DNA of 64,000 nucleotides. Source: Parapedobacter deserti (GTDB lineage Bacteria > Bacteroidota > Bacteroidia > Sphingobacteriales > Sphingobacteriaceae). Positions 58,815 to 64,000 of the stretch are shown here, in pieces. How positions within the stretch are numbered: position 1 is the stretch's first letter; each line of letters begins with the position of its first letter. The notes beneath the pieces are model-generated. The model was not told where the DNA came from and searched no databases. It saw only the letters and a program-made list of their open reading frames with translations. The DNA lies in assembly GCF_042646065.1 (NCBI RefSeq), contig NZ_JBHRTA010000009.1, positions 248,001-312,000 on the forward strand. The letters run 5' to 3'. The position numbers and the translations under genes are program-made.

Positions 58815-60977
58815 ATGATTAGAGTAATTACATTACCAATTTTGTTTCTTATCATCTTCATACGGCCTGCAATAGCAGACACGTATCCCGAGGTGTTGTT
58901 TGAAAACAGCCTGCTGGGTGGCACCTACTACCACAGTGAAGTGCATTACGAGGGGACAAGCTGGGTGGAGAACGTCGGCGGAAAGCTTCCCGTTTCGGAT
59001 TCCATATTTTTTACGCCAGGTAATGCGCTATCGCTGAAGTACACCTCCCGATCCGATGGGCAATGGCGTGTGCGGCTTGCCTATCCCCAGTCGCCGGGTT
59101 TTTATCGGCCAAAGGCAGATGCCGTACTTACATTTAAGCTGTTCGTTGCGTCGGATACCGAGCGCAATGCATTGCCGCGGTTGGCATTGTATCGGAAGGA
59201 TACGATAAGCGGGTCCGTTGACCTGGCTAAATACATTACGGATTTTCAGGCCAATGTATGGCTGAACGTACAACTGCCATTGCGGGATATCGGCGGCCTG
59301 GGTATGGACGGTGCAATTGATGGCATACAGTTTTTCCGAGGCGGCACAGGCAGCGGCATCCACCGGCTGTATATTGATCAAGTTGAGTTTTTACCGGCCA
59401 AGCCGGCCCGGGTAAAGCTATCATCGCCTGCCGTGCTCACTGCTGCAACGGCTTACGACAGGCATGTCGACCTTACGTGGCAACTGCCGCTCACCCCCAG
59501 TATCCGGTATGTCAAAATTTATCGGTCTGAAGATAAGGAGCATTTTGAACCGGTGGCTATTCGTCCCATTTATGCGCAAAAATGCACGGATGTGGTACCT
59601 TACTCAAACCGGACATATTATTATAAAATCGCTTGGGTAGACTACGACTACCTCGAATCACCATTTTCAAGTGTGCGCGAAGCAGCTACCCAGACGGCGA
59701 GCGACGATGCTTTTCTGGATTTCATACAGGCCGCCCATTTCAATTACTTCGCAGCACGGGCCGAGGTGAACAGCGGTATGCATGCCAAACATTTCGGCGT
59801 GGATGAAGCGACAGTTTCTGTGCAGGAGACAGGTTTAAGTATTCTCGCCCACATCGTGGGCGTTGAGCGGGGCTTTATGCAGCGCCAGGCGGCGATAAGC
59901 AGGCTGAATCGCATACTGGACTTCTTGGGAAAGGTGGAGCGCTACAATGGGGCGTTCCCAGCGACGATAGACGGCCGTACGGGGAAGGGAGTCTTTGCTA
60001 TCGACACCGTTCCCGAGGCGGATTTGCGTGCGACGGCATTCCTGATGCAAGGGCTGCTCGCGGCACAGCAATACTTTGGGGCAGATGACGGTGAAGCTGA
60101 TTCGCTGACCGAAAAAATCAATGACCTGTGGGCGGACGTGGCATGGGACCGGTTCGTGATTGAAGGCCAGGAGCATGTGTTGCTTGACCGTTGGTCGCCC
60201 ACCGCGGGGTTCAGGCATGCGCATCCCCTTGGAGGATTTAATGCGGATTTTACCTGCTATGTGCTTGCATTGGCGTCTCCCCGGCATGCGCTTGCTGCTG
60301 ACGCCTACAGCAAGGGACTGGGGGTGCATCGTCGATTAGCTGACGCTGACCATGCGCTGGAGCTGGCCAATAATACGGCGTTTTCGGTTAAGCTCAGTGA
60401 TGCCGAACCGGTAGTCCCCGCTTACACCGAATTGCCATATACCCGTGATACCACGCTTTATGGCCTGTCCGTGAGGGTGGGATCGATAGATACGTCTTTG
60501 CTGGCGGCTTACCAGCCGTTTCTGGCCTTTGACCCCCGTAATAAAAGGGACCAGTTTGCCGATTATTTTGCGAACAATGTAAACCTGGCGGTTGCCTACA
60601 AGCGGCGCGACAACCAAAATGCCTATGGTGGATTTTCGCCAGATGTATGGGGTACTGAAGTTTGGCCAGATTCAGCGGATACGGTGTTTGCCATCAATCC
60701 AGCAATCGCAGGTGCCAGCTACGGCTACCTGCCACATGAAGCGCTGCAGGCTATGCGCACATTTTATCAGAAATATGGACACGCGCTGTTTACTGAGTAT
60801 GGGTTTCGCAGGATGATTTCGATTGAAAAAAATGCGCTGAAAGACGAGTATGACCCGGTGAATCAGGCTGCCGTGGTGGTGATGATTGAAAATGGGCGTA
60901 GCGGACTGATCTGGGATTTATTTACCAACCATCCGGATATTAAAAAGGTAGTCGAAAACCATTTTACTGTTAAGTAG
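58815..60977 (+). CDS. Exported glycoamylase-like protein with FN3 domain
   Basis: A 720-residue secreted protein. A signal peptide (ITLPILFLIIFIRPAIA) is followed by a beta-sandwich resembling a carbohydrate-binding module (about 25-210), an FN3-like domain (about 225-310, with HVDLTWQLP and YYYKIAWVD) and a C-terminal (alpha/alpha)6 glycoamylase domain (about 315-715; HFNYFAARAEVNSGMHAKHF, VSVQETGLSILAHIVGVERG, EADLRATAFLMQGLLAAQQYFG, AYGGFSPDVWGTEVW). The family is known for glucan-acting enzymes such as beta-1,2-glucan hydrolases. The ATG at 58815 is used; 55 in-frame codons upstream would be implausible as a leader. The substrate is unknown. Confidence 0.82.
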   Translation: MIRVITLPILFLIIFIRPAIADTYPEVLFENSLLGGTYYHSEVHYEGTSWVENVGGKLPVSDSIFFTPGNALSLKYTSRSDGQWRVRLAYPQSPGFYRPKADAVLTFKLFVASDTERNALPRLALYRKDTISGSVDLAKYITDFQANVWLNVQLPLRDIGGLGMDGAIDGIQFFRGGTGSGIHRLYIDQVEFLPAKPARVKLSSPAVLTAATAYDRHVDLTWQLPLTPSIRYVKIYRSEDKEHFEPVAIRPIYAQKCTDVVPYSNRTYYYKIAWVDYDYLESPFSSVREAATQTASDDAFLDFIQAAHFNYFAARAEVNSGMHAKHFGVDEATVSVQETGLSILAHIVGVERGFMQRQAAISRLNRILDFLGKVERYNGAFPATIDGRTGKGVFAIDTVPEADLRATAFLMQGLLAAQQYFGADDGEADSLTEKINDLWADVAWDRFVIEGQEHVLLDRWSPTAGFRHAHPLGGFNADFTCYVLALASPRHALAADAYSKGLGVHRRLADADHALELANNTAFSVKLSDAEPVVPAYTELPYTRDTTLYGLSVRVGSIDTSLLAAYQPFLAFDPRNKRDQFADYFANNVNLAVAYKRRDNQNAYGGFSPDVWGTEVWPDSADTVFAINPAIAGASYGYLPHEALQAMRTFYQKYGHALFTEYGFRRMISIEKNALKDEYDPVNQAAVVVMIENGRSGLIWDLFTNHPDIKKVVENHFTVK

Positions 60978-61015
60978 CTTTTTGTACTTTTACACCCATT
61001 AGCATTTATTTTTAT

Positions 61016-61540
61016 ATGAAGCCCCATATTCTTTTTTCGTTTGCGTTGGTAACTTCCCTCGCTATTGTCTCTTGTAAGAACAAGAAAATCGCCGTTAACC
61101 CCGGTGCGCACGTCACCATTGACGGGACCCAGGATGGACTGAATCACGTACAACGCGATTTCGGGGATGCTGAAATGACCGACCGTGGCATTATGGTTAC
61201 CTTTGACGCCGATGTGCTGTTTCCTTTGAATTCCTCCTACCTGACCAACCGGGCTAAGAGCGAAATCGACAAGCTTGTTCAGTTATTGAATGACTATCCG
61301 GGTGCTTCGCTCATAGTGGACGGTCACACGGACGCCACGGGCACAGAAGAATACAACCAGTGGTTGTCAGAAAAAAGGGCGGAATCTGTAAAGAAATATG
61401 CGGTGGAGCGTGGGATCAATGGAAGCCGTATCACGACGCATGGATATGGACAGGCTAAGCCGGTTGCACCGAACAATACCAAGGAGGGCCGGCAACGGAA
61501 CCGCCGGGTGGAGGTGACCATCGTGACCCCCAAAAAGTAA
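61016..61540 (+). CDS. OmpA-family lipoprotein
   Basis: A 174-residue lipoprotein (lipobox LAIVSC) with a C-terminal OmpA domain (about 65-170) that binds peptidoglycan: VTFDADVLFPLNSSYLT, IVDGHTDATGTEEYNQWLSEKRAESV, HGYGQAKPVAPNNTKEGRQRNRRVEV (the last two hold the diaminopimelate-binding Asp and Arg). It would tie the outer membrane to the wall. It starts 38 bp after the glycoamylase gene and converges with murI, one base apart. Confidence 0.93.
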   Translation: MKPHILFSFALVTSLAIVSCKNKKIAVNPGAHVTIDGTQDGLNHVQRDFGDAEMTDRGIMVTFDADVLFPLNSSYLTNRAKSEIDKLVQLLNDYPGASLIVDGHTDATGTEEYNQWLSEKRAESVKKYAVERGINGSRITTHGYGQAKPVAPNNTKEGRQRNRRVEVTIVTPKK

Positions 61541-61541
61541 C

Positions 61542-62363
61542 CTATAACAGTAGCTTGGTCTCAGAAGCCGTTACAGGACTGCCGTAAAACCGTGCAGCCT
61601 TTTCCTCAAAGTCCGCGGCACTGTCTGTCGTATAGAACGTCACGTTGCCACCCGTGGTGCACTGTTGCTCCACTTCAGGATGACGGGAAAGGTAATCGGC
61701 GAGACTCAATGCCACCAGTTCCCCCTGGGCTAGTATGCGAATGTGTGGAGGTACGAAGCGCTGGATAAGTGGCAGGAGCAAAGGATAATGCGTGCAGGCA
61801 AGTATGATCGTGTCGATCCGTGGCGACTGGCGGAGTAAGCGGTTGACGTCGGCCTGCACGAAATAGGCCGCACCAGCAGAATCCAGTTCGTTGTTTTCCA
61901 CCAGCGGCACCCACAGGGGGCATGCCTGTTGGTATACCGATATATCGGGGAAAAACTTCCGTATTTCGATCGAATAAGAGGCAGATTTTACCGTGCCGGA
62001 TGTGGCCAGCACGCCTACGTGCCGCGTTTGGGTATATCGGCCGATCACTTCGGTGGTTGGCCGGATTACGCCGAGCACTTTCCGCAAATCGGGACACTGC
62101 GGCAGGTCGTGCTGCTGGATCGTGCGAAGGGCTTTCGCAGAGGCGGTGTTGCAGGCCAGCACAACGAGGTGGCAGCCCATCGAAAACAGTTGCTCCACGC
62201 ATTCCCTGGTAAAGGCATATACCGTCTCAAAAGAGCGCGTACCATAAGGTACCCGGGCATTATCGCCCAGGTACACATAGTCATACTGCGGCAGCTTGCC
62301 TACAATTTCCCTGAAGACGGTCAACCCGCCATAGCCAGAATCAAAGATGCCTATCGGACCCAT
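61542..62363 (-). CDS. murI: Glutamate racemase
   Basis: A 273-residue enzyme making D-glutamate for peptidoglycan. The start GIFDSGYGGLT holds Asp8, and the two catalytic cysteines are Cys71 (LACNTASAKAL) and Cys190 (LACTHYPLLLPLI). Length is normal. It lies 15 bp downstream of the GH125 gene on the same strand and may be co-transcribed with it. Confidence 0.96.
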   Translation of the reverse strand: MGPIGIFDSGYGGLTVFREIVGKLPQYDYVYLGDNARVPYGTRSFETVYAFTRECVEQLFSMGCHLVVLACNTASAKALRTIQQHDLPQCPDLRKVLGVIRPTTEVIGRYTQTRHVGVLATSGTVKSASYSIEIRKFFPDISVYQQACPLWVPLVENNELDSAGAAYFVQADVNRLLRQSPRIDTIILACTHYPLLLPLIQRFVPPHIRILAQGELVALSLADYLSRHPEVEQQCTTGGNVTFYTTDSAADFEEKAARFYGSPVTASETKLLL

Positions 62364-62378
62364 ATACGAGGCGCTCCA

Positions 62379-63797
62379 TTATTTCAGCAAATATGGCTTT
62401 TCTTTGTAGGTTTTCCATAGAAATTCGCCGAATAAGGTGTTTGCCCAGGCAAACCAAGAGCGGGTGAAGTTTTTGGGATCGTCCTTGTGGAAGGACTCGT
62501 GCATGAAACCGGTATCGCCGTGGGTGTTTTTCAGCAGATCGATACAGGATTTAATTTCGCGGTCGTCAAGCGATGTAAGCCCACGCATCGTAATAGCCAT
62601 CGGCCAGACCATGTCGTGTCCGATGTGAGGCCCCCCGATGCCTTCAGCTGCCGAACCTTTAAAGAAAAACGGGTTGTTTTCAGATAGCACGTAGGCACGC
62701 GTGCGCTGGTATATCGGATCGTTGACATTTACAGCGCCGAGGTAGGGAAGAGACAGCAGGCTGGGAATGTTAGCATCGTCCATCATCATGTAGCTGCCGA
62801 AGCCATCCACTTCGTAAGCATATACACGGCCGTGCATGGGGTGGTCAACAATGCCGTATTCCTTAACGGCATTTTCCACTTCCTGGGCCAGGTCGAGCAT
62901 TTCCGATGCCAGTGCCTGTTCGTTGGCAAGGTTGGCGAGCATTTCGGCCGATTGGCGCAGGCTGACCACGGCGAAGAGGTTGGACGGGATGAGGAAGGAG
63001 AAGATGGTCGCATCATCGCTTGGCCTGAAGCTTGAACAGATCAAACCTACCGGATTGACGGGGTAACCGTATCCGTCCACCTGCAGGGTGTCGGAGCCCC
63101 GCGCCGTGGTACGCTCAAACTTGTAGGGGCCCAGGCCATCTTTCCGTTGCTGCTCTTTGAACGTTTTCAAGATGTTGCGCTGAGCGGCTAGCCACTCGCT
63201 GTCAAATGGAGCGGTATCATCAGTGGCCTTCCAATATCCGTAGGCGAGGCGTATGGCGTAACATAGCGAATCAATTTCCCACTTGCGCTCATGGATGCCT
63301 GGCTTCATGTCGGTGTGGTCGGTGCCCCATTCGCCCACTTTGTTTGGGTCGTTATAGAACGCATTTGCATAGGGGTCGATGTTGATGCACTCGCTTTGCT
63401 TGTTGACTAAACCAGCGATCAGCCGCTGCAGGTTTTTGTCTTGCGCCATAAAGGGGAGATACGGCCATACCTGCGCGCAGCTGTCGCGGAGCCACATCGC
63501 GTCGATGTCTCCGGTAATCACATAGGTGTAAGGTTTGCCGTTCTTTTCTTCCGGAAATACAGTCGTATCCAATGTGTTGGGGAAGCAGTTGCCGAACAGC
63601 CAGCCGATCTCTTTGTCGGCTGCGTGGCGCTGGAATTCCTTGATGACATTTTCGATGGCATCACTGGAAAAATGGCGCTGGTCTTTCGGAAAGCGGACGT
63701 TTGGGAATTCCTGCCGGGTTGAACCCAAAGATAGATTGCCTGCCCACATCCCTGCGCCAAGCAACGCACTGTTTTGGATAAATGTTCTACGTTTCAT
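62379..63797 (-). CDS. GH125 exo-alpha-1,6-mannosidase
   Basis: A 472-residue exported enzyme of family GH125, inverting exo-alpha-1,6-mannosidases. The N-terminus MKRRTFIQNSALLGAG has a twin-arginine pattern, so export by Tat is likely. Family blocks: DIDAMWLRDSCAQVWPYLP, GEWGTDHTDMKPGIHERKWEIDSLCYAIRLAYGYW (in parts), GYGYPVNPVGLICSSFRPSDDA, MMMDDANIPSLLSLPYLG, GPHIGHDMVWPMAITMRGLTS and GDTGFMHESFHKDDP. With the GH92 gene it can strip alpha-mannose from N-glycans or mannan. Confidence 0.95.
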   Translation of the reverse strand: MKRRTFIQNSALLGAGMWAGNLSLGSTRQEFPNVRFPKDQRHFSSDAIENVIKEFQRHAADKEIGWLFGNCFPNTLDTTVFPEEKNGKPYTYVITGDIDAMWLRDSCAQVWPYLPFMAQDKNLQRLIAGLVNKQSECINIDPYANAFYNDPNKVGEWGTDHTDMKPGIHERKWEIDSLCYAIRLAYGYWKATDDTAPFDSEWLAAQRNILKTFKEQQRKDGLGPYKFERTTARGSDTLQVDGYGYPVNPVGLICSSFRPSDDATIFSFLIPSNLFAVVSLRQSAEMLANLANEQALASEMLDLAQEVENAVKEYGIVDHPMHGRVYAYEVDGFGSYMMMDDANIPSLLSLPYLGAVNVNDPIYQRTRAYVLSENNPFFFKGSAAEGIGGPHIGHDMVWPMAITMRGLTSLDDREIKSCIDLLKNTHGDTGFMHESFHKDDPKNFTRSWFAWANTLFGEFLWKTYKEKPYLLK

Positions 63798-64000
63798 GTG
63801 GTTTTAACTGTGTCTATTGTCGCTATATGGGTTTTATTTACATGCTATCGTGTGCAATATGCAAAAAAATATTTTATTTCGAATATGCAAAGTCGTTTTA
63901 GCATCCGGTTTCGTTGTCAGCCCCGAACGAGCGTGACTGGCGGCTTCTATCGTTTTTAATTGACAAGATGGCTTGATTCTTGGTAGGCAATGTTATCTTT
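63798..64000. promoter_or_regulatory. Region upstream of GH125, with a direct repeat
   Basis: No gene is seen from 63798 to the window end. AATATGCAAA occurs at 63856-63865 and 63882-63891, 26 bp apart. On the minus strand the outer copy supplies a TTTGC at about the -33 spacing from a T-run TATTTTTTTG, which may be the GH125 promoter. Confidence 0.35.

Noticed and set aside
1..64000. tRNA, rRNA, CRISPR arrays, insertion sequences, prophage or integration sites
   Set aside because: Nearly all gaps are under 250 bp and filled by promoters or terminators; I saw no repeat arrays, transposase or integrase motifs, or tRNA-like cloverleaf sequences.

Overview
The window reads as chromosomal DNA of a Bacteroidetes bacterium, most likely of the family Sphingobacteriaceae (a Parapedobacter- or Sphingobacterium-like organism; genus is inference). 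Reasons: SusC/SusD pairs, FecI/FecR-type sigma and anti-sigma genes, DUF4249 and DUF6266 proteins, many lipoproteins and glycoside hydrolases, and promoters of the Bacteroidetes type (TTTG about 20 nt upstream of TAnnTTTG). About 50 protein genes cover nearly all of the sequence. I saw no rRNA, tRNA, CRISPR array, transposase or phage gene.

Layout. 1-4.4 kb is housekeeping: the end of a MutS-like ATPase, smpB, a DtxR/MntR regulator, sucD, a SPOUT RNA methyltransferase and rpsT. 4.6-18.7 kb is a polysaccharide utilisation locus: ECF sigma, FecR anti-sigma, SusC with a signalling N-terminus, SusD, a GxGYxYP putative glycosidase, a GH29 alpha-L-fucosidase, a PHP-domain metalloprotein, a medium-chain dehydrogenase and an OPA-type (organophosphate:phosphate antiporter) transporter. 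18.8-22.9 kb holds a periplasmic CHAT (caspase-like) TPR protein convergent with an ECF sigma / TPR anti-sigma operon. 23.1-28.4 kb is a run of five exported proteins of unknown role. 28.5-33.6 kb has two 3-keto-disaccharide hydrolase (DUF1080) lipoproteins, an AraC regulator, two DUF6266 proteins and OxyR.

33.7-45.3 kb has a TonB-dependent receptor with its DUF4249 lipoprotein, a polysaccharide deacetylase, a TolC plus HlyD pair without a transporter, ferritin, a large outer-membrane beta-barrel protein and a quinone oxidoreductase. 45.5-57.7 kb has a GH92 mannosidase, a BCCT transporter, an AraC regulator and a seven-gene operon for non-phosphorylative L-fucose breakdown. 57.7-63.8 kb has accA, a glycoamylase-type secreted protein, an OmpA lipoprotein, murI and a GH125 mannosidase.

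How it fits together. GH29 at 13.6 kb can release L-fucose; FucP and the operon at 51-57.7 kb can take it up and convert it to pyruvate and lactate. GH92 (alpha-1,2) and GH125 (alpha-1,6) suggest use of mannose-rich or fucosylated glycans such as N-glycans or fungal mannan. The most promising undescribed material is the CHAT / TPR anti-sigma / sigma module with the neighbouring exported-protein cluster (18.8-28.4 kb). Second is the phosphate-flavoured part of the first locus (PHP protein, dehydrogenase with a degraded structural zinc site, OPA transporter).
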